Under the pieces are notes generated by a model that had not been told where the DNA came from, searched no databases, and saw only the letters and a list, made by a program, of their open reading frames with translations. Both the position numbers and the translations under genes were made by a program. DNA of 64,000 nt from Sclerurus mexicanus (lineage: Eukaryota > Chordata > Aves > Passeriformes > Furnariidae), in the NCBI GenBank assembly GCA_013396755.1, contig VWZF01003849.1:148781-212780 (forward strand), in the 5' to 3' direction. Shown here piece by piece: positions 1 to 13,445 of this stretch. The number at the start of each line of letters is the position of its first letter. Within the stretch, counting starts at the first letter, position 1.

Positions 1-3000
1 GTATCAGGGAAATAAAGATGTCATCCAGTTTACCCAGCTGATAGCAGTGATATGAGTTTGAATACTTTACCAAGGCAACCACATGAACCCATTAAAAAAA
101 AAAGCTAGTGGACACGAAGTTCTTTCTTATGTGTCACAGTCTCTTTACTAGTGCTTCTAGAGCACGAAAGTGCACCATCTTGCGGCAGAGGGAAATCACA
201 CACTCCACCTTCATAAAACAGCTTGCCAGAATTTTCTCAGAACTGGCCTTCATATTTAGTTATGCTTCTGGAAAATTATTCTATTTATATACAGTGAAAG
301 AGGTATAAGTCACTTTGGTTTCCATTTGACTCTGAACTTCCATCTGAAAGTGGTCCTTCTGTTAACATCAGTATTGTTTTGTGTTGCTTCAGAAGTCTGC
401 TTCTGATCATTTCATGGCTTTGCTGTAATGGTTTGTTGTGGTTTAGGAATGCTGATCTCCAATTTAGTACTCCCACTAAAACCACGTGCTAGTGCTACTC
501 CTTCCTCCTTCTTCCTCTGCGGTGGGTGCTGGGTGCACTGGAGAGGAGAACTGGAGGTACAAAAGGCAGAGATCACAGGCTGAGATAAGAATGATTCACA
601 TGCCAAAATGGAGTGCATGACCTGACTGTAACCAACACCACTTCGGCTGAAAGGCAAACCTTCCCTGTGGAAAGAGACTCCTCCCCACCCCTGGCAATGA
701 AGTGAGGTGGTATAGAATAACCTCTGCGTCCTAGCCATGCCCTCTGCTGGCTACTGCAAAAATTAACACTGTCCAGGTTGGAACCAGGACATGGTCATAC
801 TGGGGGAAAATGGTTATTCTAAGTAATAAAACTATAAAGTGCAGTGGCATTTGAAAATATTAAATTTTACACTTAGATTTTGGATTTGTACTTTTTAAAA
901 TCTTGGGATGGCACATAAAATTTGAAAGCATCTATTTATTTTTTTAAATTCTCTCCTTGCAATGCTATTTTTCTGTTAGTTTTGTGAGGATCAAGTTGAA
1001 TCAAACAAGCCTTTTTTTTATTATTTTTTTATTTTTTCCCCAAAAAGAGCTGGACTCTGTTCTGTAGCCTCATTTGCAGTACTCTGGAGCTGCTATCAGG
1101 CTTTTGATCAGACCAAACCTTACAGATGGAAAAGTTCTACTTTAAAATTCCTCACGTGTTTGGAGATGTCAATAAAGTTCTTTTAAAGTGTCAGAAGCAA
1201 TTGCTCTGTTTGTAGTTTTGCAAATACCAATTACAATGGTATCATCTCCAGTCAGATGAGGGTATAAAGAAACAATGAAAGGAACCCTTCTTATTCCCCT
1301 CCCCACTCAGAAACTAAACTACACACAAACACCCAGGCACAGATAGAGATGCACACATGCACACGAATGCCACCCTGCTTCTTTGGCAGGAATACATTAA
1401 AGTATTTGCACTGTGGAATAATGAAGTATGTAAACACAGCACTCTATTCTTTCAAGAAAAGCTTTCAAAATGCACGTACTCCACTCCTCCTAAGTTATGG
1501 TAGAAGATAGGTCATAATAGCTAATGTAGTAGGCAAGAAGGGAGAATGGAGCACAATTCCCTAAACTCGATAAAATAAGCAATTACTCTTGTTATCTGAA
1601 TGACTCTGTCAGTGGAGAAGTTGTCTGTGTCATAACAGAATCTAACAAAGGCTGTTGCCGTTAAGCATCAAAGGCTTTGGCCTTATTATCTAAGATGTGC
1701 ATGTTTTCCAAACAAATGGCAAGGAAGCATCTCTGGCAAAATATAAAATTGTGATAAACTATGTCCAAATGATTAATTCACAGAAATTCTCCATCACACT
1801 GCAGCTACACGCGCCCATCTCTTCTGTTATGCCCTTGGAGATTTTCATACTAAACGTATGTGCATATTTTTCATGGCCACTGATATTTGAATTGCAGCCT
1901 GCTCCCATGCAGAACATAAAACACTTCAAACTGCATAATGCTGACTAAATTATAAGTTCTCCAGTGGCCTGAGGTAGCAAGGGCCATAATAATGAGTGTG
2001 CTTAAGTGGTTTGTGTAAATTTTTTTCCCCTTTAATTTTAATGCCCTGACTTGCTGCTGCCTTTTCTAAAGCTAGGGATTGTCTCATACAATCATAACAA
2101 CAGGGAAATAGAAACTGCATTATGCTTTGAAAAAATGCAGGATGCAAAGCAGAAGCTCCAGTCATCAAGCACAGTGATAGCCAATTCAGCCCTGTCGGTC
2201 ACATGGAACAGAAAATGCTTTGGTGACTTTGTCCATACTTGTAATTGTATTTGAGTTGTTTCATATATAAAGTCAATTCAGACCACATTTACTGGATACA
2301 ACAAAAAGCTGCAACCCTTCCAATCACATTCATATTGTACATGCAAAAAAACCCCCAAAAAACACATCTGAAATATCATTTGATTAAAACTATAATGAAA
2401 GCAGGTAAATGATGACTGCAAAAATGCTGAGAATTTTACTTATGGCATTACAATAGGTCAAAGTGGACATCTGTATGAGCTCTAAAGAACACTTAGTGAT
2501 TTTGCAATGTTCTGGTATTGGTTATTTTTCTTGGGTTTACTCAAAAGACAAACGGACACTGCAGCAATGCTCACTTCCATGGTAATTGGAAAAATATACA
2601 CAAACTGTGCTAATATCCATGGATGTTTACAGTCAGGCAGACAAAAAGAGCCTGGACACATGTTAACTGTTTTCATCAACTTCCCTCACCTCTAAATAGA
2701 GAACATATTTGGCCAGCACAATGAGGAGCAAGGAGGTATTGACTTCACAAATCAGTGCAAAGGAAGACAGGCTTCTTGCAGAATCCTTTTCATGTGCCCC
2801 TCTTTTGTTGCACACGGTTTTGGGAAGTCCATTTCTACATTCCCTGCTCTACAGGAATGAGGCAGATGTTTAAACTCACTTCTCACAGAATTCAGAGCAA
2901 CCCCCATCTGCACCTAACCATTTCATCTAGCCTAAGGTCTGAGGCCTTCTTTGCAGACAACTGTAAACTGATGCAGCTCAAATTCTCCTCTATCAATATG

Positions 3001-3614
3001 GTTACACAAATCGTCCTCTGGCTGCAATTCTTGGACCTCTCCCTCGCTGTGAAAACATAGATCAAAATTCTTTTGTAAGACTTGTTTAAGAAGGATGGAC
3101 TTCTCCCCTATCTCCAGGTTGTTCCAGAATCCTGGTATAGAGCTCCTGAGTCAGTAAGCAGTAAGGATGGATCTGCTGGTGCAGCAGAAAAATGTGCAGT
3201 GGCTCTGCCAACTGCCTACAACAGGTAAGAATTTCTGATGCAACACCAAGACCTCCCAGAAAGGATCATCTCTTCTCTCTGGTCTCTCTTACACATCTTG
3301 CATATTCTCTTCCTATAACTGAGAAATTAATACAGCTCTCATGAGGCTCTTTAATTCCCCATCATTTTGGATACTGTTCAGCCATTTTACTTACTCAAAG
3401 AAAGTTCAAAGTAAGACAACAAAACTACCTGTTAGTTTTCAGAGAGTACAACTCTATTTGTTGCAGTGTCTCAACCCTCTGCAGCTCTTTTCCTCACTTT
3501 AATTTTATACTTTGTGACTCAGGCGCCCTGTGATTCAGGGTTGCAAATATAGATTAAATTTATTTATTTATTCTGTCCTCATACCTGAAATAAAAGCATG
3601 GTTAATTGACTGAG
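1..3614. other. Intergenic, nothing recognised
   Basis: AT-rich sequence with short T/A runs. No exon, RNA gene or clear repeat was recognised; open stretches are under about 110 codons and look random. Confidence 0.6.
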
Positions 3615-5560
3615 TCACAGCATGGCTGAGGTTGGGACGGTCCTCTGGAGGTTATATGGTCCAACACTGAGCAACCTAAAGCCATCTGCACATTACCACA
3701 TTAAGATGACTATTGAGTAACTACATGGATGGAGACTCCATTCCACCTGTCTCTGTCTTCTTTGCACCCTCCTTTCAAATACTTGTACATGCTGATGAGA
3801 TCCCCTTAGTGGTCTCTCTCCAGTTTTCATTCCACCTCACTTTCTGCTCAGCCAACCTATACTTCATCAGCTTCTCTATTAGAATCTTAGGGGAGTCAGT
3901 ATCAAAAGCCTTATGGAAGCTATGGCAGACAATATCTACTGCTGTCCCCTCATCTACTAAACCAGTCATTTTATTGTAAAAGGGTATTAGCTTGGTCAAG
4001 CATGATTCCCCTGATGATGACTCACTTGTCCTTCATATGCCTGGAAATTGTTCCCAGGATTCGTTTCTCCATCTCATTCAAAGGGAGTGAGGTAAGGCTG
4101 TGACTCGCCTGTAGTTCCTTGAGTCCTCCTTCTTGCCTTTCCTGGAGACAAAAGCAACAATTGCTTTCCTCCAGTCCTCAGACACTTCTAGTGACCATGT
4201 TATTCAAAGATTATCAAGACTGACATCTCAGTGATGTCAGTTCCCTCAGCTCTCATCAGTGCATTCCATGGACTTACCATGGTCCAGTTTGATTAACTAT
4301 TTTCTAACTTGATCCTCTTCCAGCAAGGATAAATATTCCTTGCTTCAGACTTTTCCCTTGGCCTCTTGGCCCCCAGATTTCTGAAGAGTGAATCTTACTA
4401 GTAAAGAGTGAGGTAAAGATGGCATTCATCAGCCTCTTTCATGTCACGTGTCAGCAGGGCTCTTGCCCCATTCAGAAGCAGGCACATATTTTCTGTAGTC
4501 TTTTTTCACTATTTAGGTACTATGAGAAATCTACTTGTTATCTTTTAACATGCTCTGCTGGATTGAATTCTAGATATTTTGGCTTCCCTAATATCATTTC
4601 TGCATGCTCAGACAATGTCTCTTCTTTTTATGTCTGAGTTTCACCAGGAACTCTTTTTTAATCCATGTAATCATCCTGGTATTTTTGCATGACTTTCTGC
4701 TTGTTGCAATGGACTGTTCTTGACCCTGGAGGAAGTGATTCCTGAATATCAAAGAACTTTCGTGGAATCCTTTTCCATCCAGAGCTTTAACCCATAAGAG
4801 TCTACCTGAACAGATCCCTAAAAAGTCCTAAGTCTATTCTCCTGAAGTCATGATCTTGCTTTTTGCCCTGCTTCCTCTTCTCATGATTCTGAACTCCATC
4901 ATTTCACAGCCATTGCAGCCAAGCCTGCTTTCAACCTTCACATCCTCAACCAGCCCTTCCTCATTTGTAATTATGGGGTCCAGCAGACCACCTGACTTCA
5001 CTGGGTCCTCCATCATTTGGGTCACGAATTTGTCCTCCGTACTCCCCAGGAACCTCCAGAATAGCGTATGTCCATCTGTGTTGTTCCTTCAGCAGATAGG
5101 TGGTTGAAGTTTCCCTTAAGGACAACAGGCTGTTAACACGAGGCTTCTTCTGTCTACAGAAGGCCTTATCCATTTGTTCTTTCTCCTTATGCCTGTCTAT
5201 GCCTTACAGCACACATCTACTACTGCATCATTCATACTCGTGTACTCAGTAACTGATACCCAAAAGCTCTCAGCTGGTTGATCATCCATCCCCTAGGCAG
5301 AGCTCTACATACTCCAGCTGTCCTCTCATATCAAGGTCAATTTCACCACCTTCTCTTCGCAGACTCTTTCCCTCCATTGCAGTACTGCAGTCCCATGAAC
5401 AATCCCACCTTGTCTCTATGATACTGACTTTGTAGCCCTTCAGCTGCACACAGATCTCTTTGTGGTGTATACCCACAATGCTGTGTGCATTAGTGTGCAT
5501 GCACTTCAAAGACACACCCGAGGAAGCTGACTTGCAGAAAAGCACTTCTTCACCTAATGT
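3615..5560 (-). mobile_element. CR1-type LINE, degenerate, minus orientation
   Basis: Minus-strand translations match the CR1 ORF2 order. An endonuclease start (LKCMHTNAHSIVG, then IETRWD) lies near 5545-5282. The end of the endonuclease (GGLLDPIITNEEGLVEDVKV) is at 5025-4834. Reverse transcriptase (TGLVDEGTAVDIV, HKAFDTDSPKILIEKLMKY) is at 3999-3775. The antisense of the CR1 3' end lies around 3620-3670. Frames are broken by indels and stops, so it is inactive. Confidence 0.85.
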
Positions 5561-8500
5561 ACAAATGGTTGAGGTGACCCTGCATAAGCCCTGTTTTGTT
5601 TACTATCATTCTGACCACTGTTAATATTAAAAAGGGTCCTGAAAGCCCAGTAAACAGGAAGATGTTTGGTGTCTGATCAATTATTTTGACTATGAGCATT
5701 CATGGGTACCCATAAGTAATGACATCTATAATTATTTACCATTGTTGTAGAGGGTATGCCACCAAAAACAGGCAACGCTTAATGAGCGTACCTCATCTGA
5801 TTTCAAGCGGCATCAGGCATATTTCATAATCTCTTAAAATATGTGCCTGCATACTGTCTTAAACTGTCTGAAGGACAGAATTTCCAATCTTTGCAGGCAT
5901 AGCTAAATCATCCATTTGGTTTGGGCACCTTTTTCATTGTGCAATCTGTTCAATACATTGCTATTACTGGCAAAATTAAATCAGGCACATATTTTAACAC
6001 ATGAAAAGTAACCAGGTGTGCTGAATTCATGTGACAGGCATTGTTAAAATGCAAAAGCCCTAATATTACTCTATTCAGATATGTGAAGACCCTTTCTTGC
6101 CAAATAAATAAATGAGCAGTGATCAGGCTTCAATCTTTTTGTCTCTTTCTCTGGCATAACTTGTCCCATATTTTAAAGTGCAAGCACCTGCAGCACTTCA
6201 GTCTTTCTCAAGTCAAAGGTGCTTTACTCAGCCCAGGTGGACAGCTAACCTTCAAAGAGGCTTTTGGAGGAAAGTGTCATTTTTGATTTGTATCCTTATT
6301 CAGAGAACAGTGAGCTGAGAACTCATCTGTGGCTTCAGGTAGATTTTAATTTAAAACTAAAAATACTACTACTACAGGACTAGTCAGCTCGTGTGACACA
6401 TAGCCATCCTACACAGCACTCTTTGAGGCAGACATCCCAGCTCTTAAAGTTGAAAAAAATGTTTTCTTTATCATGCCAAAATTTGTTTATCCACAGAGGT
6501 TTTTCAGAGAAGGTTTGAAAACAAATGCGTGTTTCAGAAAATCTCATTTACAAAACAGTATGTAAAATAGTCAGGTTTCATAACCTTTTAATGAGCAAGT
6601 AAACTTTGTTTAGACCTACATTCAGAAGTGGAATATTTTTATCACCTTCCTCAGTAAAACAATGCATCACTTATCTCTTGGGCATTCACATGTGAATTTT
6701 GTCAAGATCTAAAGCCAAGTTTTCTAGTGTCATTTTTAGGATGAAAGATTCTTAAAGAAGTATCTCACAAAAAAACTTTCAAGAGCTGATTGATGTTTGA
6801 GGCATCTTGCTGTGAGTAAGACACTGTAGTTTGTTCAAATTAGTTTACAAGATTTCTCATTTCAGCTCATTAAAAACACAAATGCTGGATGCTAACGACT
6901 TACGGGAATTAAGGTGCTTTTTCTGTATCCCTTTGGAACACAGTCTGTATTCCCTAACCCTCTTAGAATTTAATATGTGATGAAAGGTTCAATCGAGAAG
7001 GCTAAATTAACAATAAAAAAGGCTTCCAGACAGTACTTCAAAAGGGCATTTAACTCCTGTCTTTAAAGTTCTACCTAAAATTTGTTTTAAAGAATTTCTG
7101 AGTGAAATACAAGCACATTTTCAGTCCCACAGAACTACAGTTTTGGGCACCTGTCTCCTACAGGCAAACTAAATCTATCCTTTTCTAAATCCAAACCTAG
7201 TGCTCAAAATTATTCTTCAGATAAAACACTCACAAAAACCAGAAACATATTTTTCAAGCAAAATACTGCACAAAATGGTCACTCAAACTGAAAAGCTTAT
7301 TTAACAAGGTCCTGTTTGTGTGGCTTAGTCTCCTTGTTAAAGGATTTCCTTTCCCCATAAGAAGTCAGCTTTCCTACCAAAACCAGCCCTAATGAAATAC
7401 TTATCAAGAGTAGGAAACAAGCTGATAGCTTGGCCACCTGTCAGTTAGGCACTGGTCCAATGTTACTGATTACACAGAGGCAGCAGAAAAAGCTGTAGTA
7501 GAAGCTGTAGGCCACAGAAATCAGCTTGTAGTAACTTTTAGGTGTAACTGACACAGAGTAGATCAGATGTCCCAGAGGGAGTAGGTTGCTTATGATGCAA
7601 AATTTTAGTCTCCCCATCTTGGAAACTCACCTCTTTGAAAGCTGAAACAAACTGCAGACACATGTTCCCCTTTCTTAAATTACTTTTGCTTTGATATCCT
7701 TCATGGCATGATTTTAAGACTGCGTAAATAAAATACGTGCCTGTATGTTAAATAAGCAATAGGCAGAAATATGAGTGTATACTGGTTCCACTCATGAGTC
7801 TAAGTAAACATAAGCATTGTAAGACTTACTTTCTAGCTTCTGCGTAACACCCAGTAAAACCCTTGGCCTGGGCCTGTGAGGAATTACAGCCAAACAGAAG
7901 ACACAAAAGATGGATACTTAAATTAGCCCCTTACACATGCCCAAGTAGTTAGGCAGTGCATTCTGCTTGGATTTACAGTAATGCCTCCCATATGTTGCAA
8001 TTACCTAACTGTTCTCCCATTTTTATTTAAAAGCCAGTCAGATCACTTCTCTAGTCCACACCTTGCCACCAACTGAACAAATGTACTAGATATGGTTCTT
8101 GTGGTTCAAGAGATGCCACTGTCACTATAAAATTTTCTTGTTAGCATAACTGAACACTTACCAGAGCAGTTTGGCTCACCTTAAGGAGTCATTGCTGAAA
8201 GACATAAAAAGGAATAACTGCTGGTTATACAAATATTGTTAGAATTATATACAATGTTTGCTCTTTATGTTTAATTCAGTCTGGAGACTTCATCTTCTGA
8301 TGATGAAGTCGGGTCATAGAGCTCTAGTGATGAAAATGAGCACCTTCAATCCCCTTAATTTATAAAGTATTTAAATCTTTGTACTTCTGCAAGGGCTGTC
8401 ACTTGTGTTATTTGTCCTTCTCTCTTTAATGGATAGTTGTAGTTTCCCTATGTTGATCTGAAATCTGACACATTCTTTTCTAATTAAGGGCATCTAATGG

Positions 8501-8943
8501 GGAAGTTACAGTTTCCCATGATGCCTCCTACAATAAATCTTTCTAATTATTAATGTATCCAGGCAAGTGACATCTCATTATTTTGGGTGACTTCACAAAA
8601 CCATTTGGTAGGGAATAATGATGACTCAACAGCAAACCTAAATTTGGAAGAATTTAAACAGATCAGAGATTTTTCACTACCACAAGTATTTTTTATTCAT
8701 ATGGATTAAACTAATAGATACTCAGTTGGAGGGTTCAGATCAGTTATATTTCTTCCCACTCCTATGGGGATTTCGACTGCAATGGAGAACAACACTGGTG
8801 CATTTTGAACCATACATGTCAATATGCTATTCCTGTCACAGTTCCCTTTCTTAAGCTTTCTATACCTTATTTCTACAGCAAATATGCAGCATAATGACTA
8901 GAGCAGAGAACACACAAGGGCAATTTTAGATCATACTTAAAAC
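5561..8943. other. Intergenic, nothing recognised
   Basis: AT-rich, with no long reading frames. Some parts (for example 6900-7100 and 8270-8700) have the even texture often seen in conserved non-coding DNA, but that cannot be judged without alignment. Confidence 0.5.
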
Positions 8944-9567
8944 TTGGTTTGCCCTTCACTCACCAGTATTAGAGGGTTCTCCTTTCCTGTGTGTAAACAG
9001 GGGCAAGCTGAGCTCTCCATGTCTGTTCGGAGAGCTCACCCACTGTCCGCGGAGCTGCCAGAGCATCAGCGCACCTGCAGCAGCAGGTTACAGGGGAGAG
9101 GACTGCCAGGAACGCTCAGAGGGCGGCATTAGGCCGCTGTGCCAGGGCAGGTGGGCTCCTCGGACGCCCTCTCCCAGCAAACCCGGGGACTCTGCTCAGG
9201 GCACAGCGAAAACAAGGCACTGCAAACGCTTCAGCAGCCTCTCTCATCGCCCAAAGCCACGGCTGTCGCTGCCAGGCCCGCCACAGTGACATTTTCCCAG
9301 CCTGCTTCCCTCTCCTTGGGGGACAGCCCAGGGCTGGAGATCACAGCAACTTCCCAACTGTATTTCGGAGATCCAGTGTGTCTGACGGGCCCGTGGCGCT
9401 GGACGGGGGGGCTTGGCCCCTGCTGGGAAGGCGAGCGGGTGGGAGAGCCCATCCATCAGCTCCAGGGCAGCTTGCTGAGAAGAGGGCCGCGCCCGCACCG
9501 GCTATCCCAAAGCCCTGGCGGCACAGCTCCTGCCCCTCCCTCATGCCCGCCCCTCCCTCCTTCCTGG

Positions 9568-9568
9568 N
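9568..9568. other. Ambiguous base / assembly gap in GC-rich island
   Basis: Single N in a C/T/G-rich run, typical of a collapsed or poorly sequenced GC-rich tract. Confidence 0.98.
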
Positions 9569-9715
9569 GGGTGGCCCCGGCGCTGGGGAGAGCCCGGTAA
9601 TCTCACCTCATCTTTGGTCATTATTATCAGGGTGCTGCATTACGCTTTTCCTGAGGGAACGTTAATTTCTGTGATTGTCAATAGCTAAGGCGCTGCCGCG
9701 GAGGCCGAGGAGCCC

Positions 9716-9733
9716 TCGATAAGGGTATCGAGA
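9716..9733. repeat. Short inverted repeat in GC-rich island
   Basis: CTCGATA and TATCGAG arms surround AGGG, a perfect 7-bp stem. It includes a GATAAGG site. Function unknown. Confidence 0.7.
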
Positions 9734-9880
9734 GATCAGTGGAGGCTCAGACTTTCAATTTGAAAGGGAAGGGGCGGGTGTTAAACTCGATCCCTGGTGC
9801 CTGGTCCGCCTCTCTCAGCCATCCCTCGCGCAGCAGTTCGCATGCTGGGATGCTCTGTGCAACCCGTGCGGTCCCCGCGG

Positions 9881-9920
9881 GATTCTGAGGGATGCTGAGG
9901 GATGCTGAGGGATGCAGGGG
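9881..9920 (+). repeat. 10-bp tandem repeat, about four copies
   Basis: The unit GATGCTGAGG appears in four adjacent 10-bp steps (the first and last imperfect) at the right shoulder of the GC-rich island. Confidence 0.9.
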
Positions 9921-10269
9921 TTCAGCAGCAGACCCCAGCTTGTCCCGCGCTCTGGTCCAGCTCCCTGCTCCAGGCAGAGCCAGCTAGGAGGCACGAGCAG
10001 CCTGTCCAGGGCTTCATGCCCTCAGGTTTCGAAGTCTTGGAATGCTGAGGAATGCACAGCCCCATGGACAACCTGATGCACCCTTGGCAGTCTTTGTGGT
10101 GAAAAGCATCACGGAGAGGCAGCCTTGTTTCAAGACTGTGACATTTGCCTCCTGATCTCCCACCCCATTGTAGGAATCAGAAGGCTGCTGTCTTCACTAG
10201 CTGCATAGCTATCAAAGCCCTCTTTCCCCCATGATGAACAAACCCCATTCTCTTAGCCTCTCCTAACAG

Positions 10270-10990
10270 GGCAACAGCTCTAGTGCCCAACCATTTTCAT
10301 GCTCTTGCTGAACTCAACCCAGTTTATCCATGGCTTTCCTGCACTATGGGTCCCCAAACTGGATGCAGTGGGGTCTAACAAATGCTGATCAGAAGGGGAT
10401 TGTCTTCTCTCATCCCGTGGCTACTACAACCCAGATGCTGTTGGCCTTCTTTGCAGACAATCTGTGCTCCTGTCTTATGTCCACCAGGCGCTCAAAATTC
10501 TTTTCCACAGAGCTGCTGCCACACCACTCTGCCTGCATTGTTGCTCAGGGTTCTTCCTTCCCAGGTGCAGGACTTGGCATTTGTCCCTGTTGAATTTTGT
10601 AAAGTTTCTGCTGGATTAACCACTGAGGTACTCCACTTACTACTACTTACTGCTGCCAGGTAAAACATGAATTATCACTACTATCATCTGAGCTTGACCA
10701 TCTAACCCATTTGTTACCCATCTAGTTGTCCACTCGTACGAACTGTGGTATCTCACCTTGGATATAAGAATATTGTGAGGCACAGTTTTAAAGGCTTTGG
10801 AAAAGCCAAGGTGCTGCCCTTGCATCCACAAATCCAGACATTTTGTTATGGAAGGCAATCAGGTTGGTCAGGCATTTGGTGAACTCACATTGACTCTTCC
10901 AGCTTTCATCATAAATCTTGGGAAGGTGCATGATCCAAAGCCTGGGTATGGTGGTGTTCCTGTCTGAGCACCAACACACTTGCAAATATT
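10270..10990 (-). mobile_element. CR1-type LINE fragment, minus orientation
   Basis: The plus strand reads as the usual antisense CR1 3' half (the 'ctcttgctgaactcaaccca', 'gttggccttctttgcagaca' and 'ccaggtgcaggacttggcat' segments). A broken reverse-transcriptase remnant (GFSKAFKTVPHNILISKV) follows at 10858-10700, with KCLTNLIAFHNKMSGFVD further upstream. It is decayed by stops and deletions. Confidence 0.8.
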
Positions 10991-11759
10991 TTTGTAGTGT
11001 TTTTCTTTCTTATTTCAACATTTAGAAAATATCAAGAATGTCAAAGAGCAGTTTACCACTGGTGCCAATGTTAATTCTTCCCAGAGTTTTCTGTTGTCAC
11101 TCTTGGTGGCTGCATAACCAGCTAAGGATGAAACATTACCAGCTGTCTATTGGTGAAGGGAAACTGGCAGAAAAGTGATTTACTCAACATCACACAATGT
11201 GTCTGTTGCAAAGGTAGGAGCAGAACTCAGGATGTACTTCCTTCTGGTCAGATACTCATCCTCAAATTCACATCACAACTGTTGGCAAGAACACTCTCTT
11301 CTATTCAAACTTGTGAGACAAATAAATACTTATTCCACCCATTGACCTCAGCTTGAGGTTTCAGTGTATTATAAATATACATGTCTAAAGTGTATAACAA
11401 AAAAGCACCACAATGGTGAAGTGAATTATCCAGACTGAAACATGCACTTGGCTCTGATAACCTACAGGGAACATGAGTTTGTTGGGGAATGTTAGGAAAA
11501 CCCAGACAGACTGAAAAAAGCTGTTGTGGGTTTCTCTGATTAGTTTTATTTTATAAGAGGAAGAGTGGCTTCTGTTGGAAGCTTCTAGAAGTTTTGAAGT
11601 ATTCCTCTATCCTATAGAGCAGAGCCAATGATGGTCAGCTCCGAGTAAAACTTCCTGCTTCTGAAACATTAAGTAACACCGCTGCATGAAAACATATTTA
11701 AAAATGGAGGAATTGTTACACAGTGGAAAAATTGGCAGCCATGGATTAACAACATCACA

Positions 11760-12620
11760 AGGTAGACATCAAGGTCAGTGCAGGAGGGAGAAGCAGGGGG
11801 AGGGAGCCCATGGATCAGGGAAAGCTATTATTCCCTGATTACTATGGTGATGACCATGGTAATTACGAGCTGTCCCCTCAAAGCCCATGGGATCCATCGG
11901 GGTGCAAAGACGCCCCTGTCAGAGCAGGGGGATGCATGAAAGAAGCTGTTACCTCGTGGGAGGCCCCAAGATGGAGCAGAGTCCTGCAAAATATTTGCAT
12001 CCGAGACCCATGGAGGGAGAAACCTACGCTAAGCAGGTACAGCCAGCTTTTCATAAGAGACTGCACCCCATGGAGTGACCCACGAGAGAGCAGAGGATCT
12101 CTCTCATGGAGGGGACCCCACAGAACACAGGGGAAAGACTCAGAGTTATGATTCCCCTGTGATGATGACTGTGGTGAAGCAAGCTGTTCCCTTTGCAGCC
12201 CACAGGAAAGCCCCCTGAGACAGCACATTTAGAAGAATTGCTGCTTAAGTCTTGGACTTATATCTGCGAATGGCTGATGCAACAATGACTGCAAACCTTC
12301 CATTCCTTGTCCCCAGCACCTCTGGGGGAAGGAGGGGAGCATGAAAGACTGAGGGGTGGTGGTGGAAAGGTGTTTCTAAACTGGTTTTCTTTCTTTAGTT
12401 CTTTGTTAGTAATAAATTTAAGCATTATTCTAAGTTCTGCTTTGCCCATGGTATTAATCAAAGCTCCTCTTATTGGTTGTTACCTCTAGCTGTAAATTCC
12501 TAGCTAGTTTTTTTTTTCTTCCCTCTGGAAGGCAAAAAGTGGGGGGAAGAAAGACCTTGAAGCAGTTTTGCTGGACACCAGGCGTTTATCCAGGGTCAAA
12601 CCACCACAAAAGCAGGTACA
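11760..12620. mobile_element. Probable LTR-derived (avian ERVL-like) interspersed repeat
   Basis: A CCATGG-rich stretch in which short phrases such as 'acccatgg' and 'gtggtgaagcaagctgttcc' recur with variation. It is followed by an AATAAA-containing AT-rich part (12409) and a 'caggcgtttatccagggtca' tail. The layout recalls avian ERVL-related repeats as I remember them. It has no readable retroviral gene. Edges and family are tentative. Confidence 0.42.
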
Positions 12621-13119
12621 TGAACTGAGAACAGCAAAGATGGCAAAAATATTTTTGTTGGAAATGGAAAGTAAAAGTTTCTTAGGTGTTTATGAGAAAT
12701 TACTAAATGTGATTTTGTTTTTATTTTAAAAATACGTTGTAATGTAAATGTAGCTATACAGCTCGCATTCATGTTTTAAAACCTTCTGTGCGATTTTTAA
12801 AATTAAAAAAGCACAGGACAGTGTCTTTCTCCTCTTACTCCCTTCCTGAGTCATCCCTGTTCTATCTAAGAAATCACTGGTGTGTCTTTGCCAGAAGTCT
12901 TCTTAAAGGTACAAAACAAAGAATCTAGGTTTTCTGTGTCTGTGTGGAAGTAAACCAGAAGGAATCCCATGTAATAGGGGGAGCTAGACATAGAAGGTGA
13001 AAACAGTACAGCATGGATTCCCATCCTATCCTCAGGTCTGCCTTCTGTATTTGCTTTTTCTTTCGCTTTCCCTGATTGTGAAGAAAAGTTACAACAGAAA
13101 TCCAAGAACACTTCTGTGA

Positions 13120-13445
13120 AAAAAGAGGGTTCAGGAAACTGGAACCAACCAATCAGCCCGACCTTGACTGTGGGGAAAGTGATGGAGAAAATAAACCTGA
13201 AGATAATTTCCAGTTATTTTGAAATGGTGTTTGGGAGTGGTTAGCACAGACTTACAAAGAGGAAATCACATCTGACCAACCTGATAGCTTTCTATGATAA
13301 CTGTCTCAGTGAATGAGGGGAGAGCAATGGCCATGGTCCTGAAAAACCAGCTCTAGGTGGTCTGTTTGAGCAGGTAGATGTTGGACAAGATGTACTCCAA
13401 AGGTCCCTTCCAGCCTCAGCCACTCTGACTCTGCGAGATGCATCT
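13120..13445 (+). mobile_element. CR1 fragment with internal deletion
   Basis: A reverse-transcriptase segment (TTAGCACAGACTTACAAAGA and the bases after it, up to GACCAACCTGATAGC) is joined directly to a typical CR1 3' end (CTAGGTGG, GAGCAGGTAGATGTTGGA, AAGGTCCCTTCCAGCCTCAG). The intervening several hundred bases of a normal copy are missing. Confidence 0.78.

Larger units (their letters stand above)
8944..9950. promoter_or_regulatory. Isolated GC/CpG-rich island without recognised exon
   Basis: GC-rich sequence stands out from AT-rich surroundings, contains an N at 9568, and ends with an AT-containing core (9600-9700) and an 18-bp inverted repeat. Open reading stretches occur on both strands but have the composition expected of GC-rich DNA, and none resembles a protein I know. 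It could be a promoter for an unannotated or non-coding transcript, or a distal promoter of the next downstream gene (GABBR2 in the human order). I see no GABBR2 coding sequence in it. Confidence 0.5.

Noticed and set aside
9139..9600. 153-codon open frame in the GC-rich island
   Set aside because: It crosses an N, has no domain or splice support, and overlaps equally long frames on the other strand; GC-rich DNA gives few stops by chance.
8944..9950. GABBR2 first exon (expected neighbour in the human gene order)
   Set aside because: I looked for the conserved first-exon protein start on the minus strand and found none; only a promoter-like composition remains.
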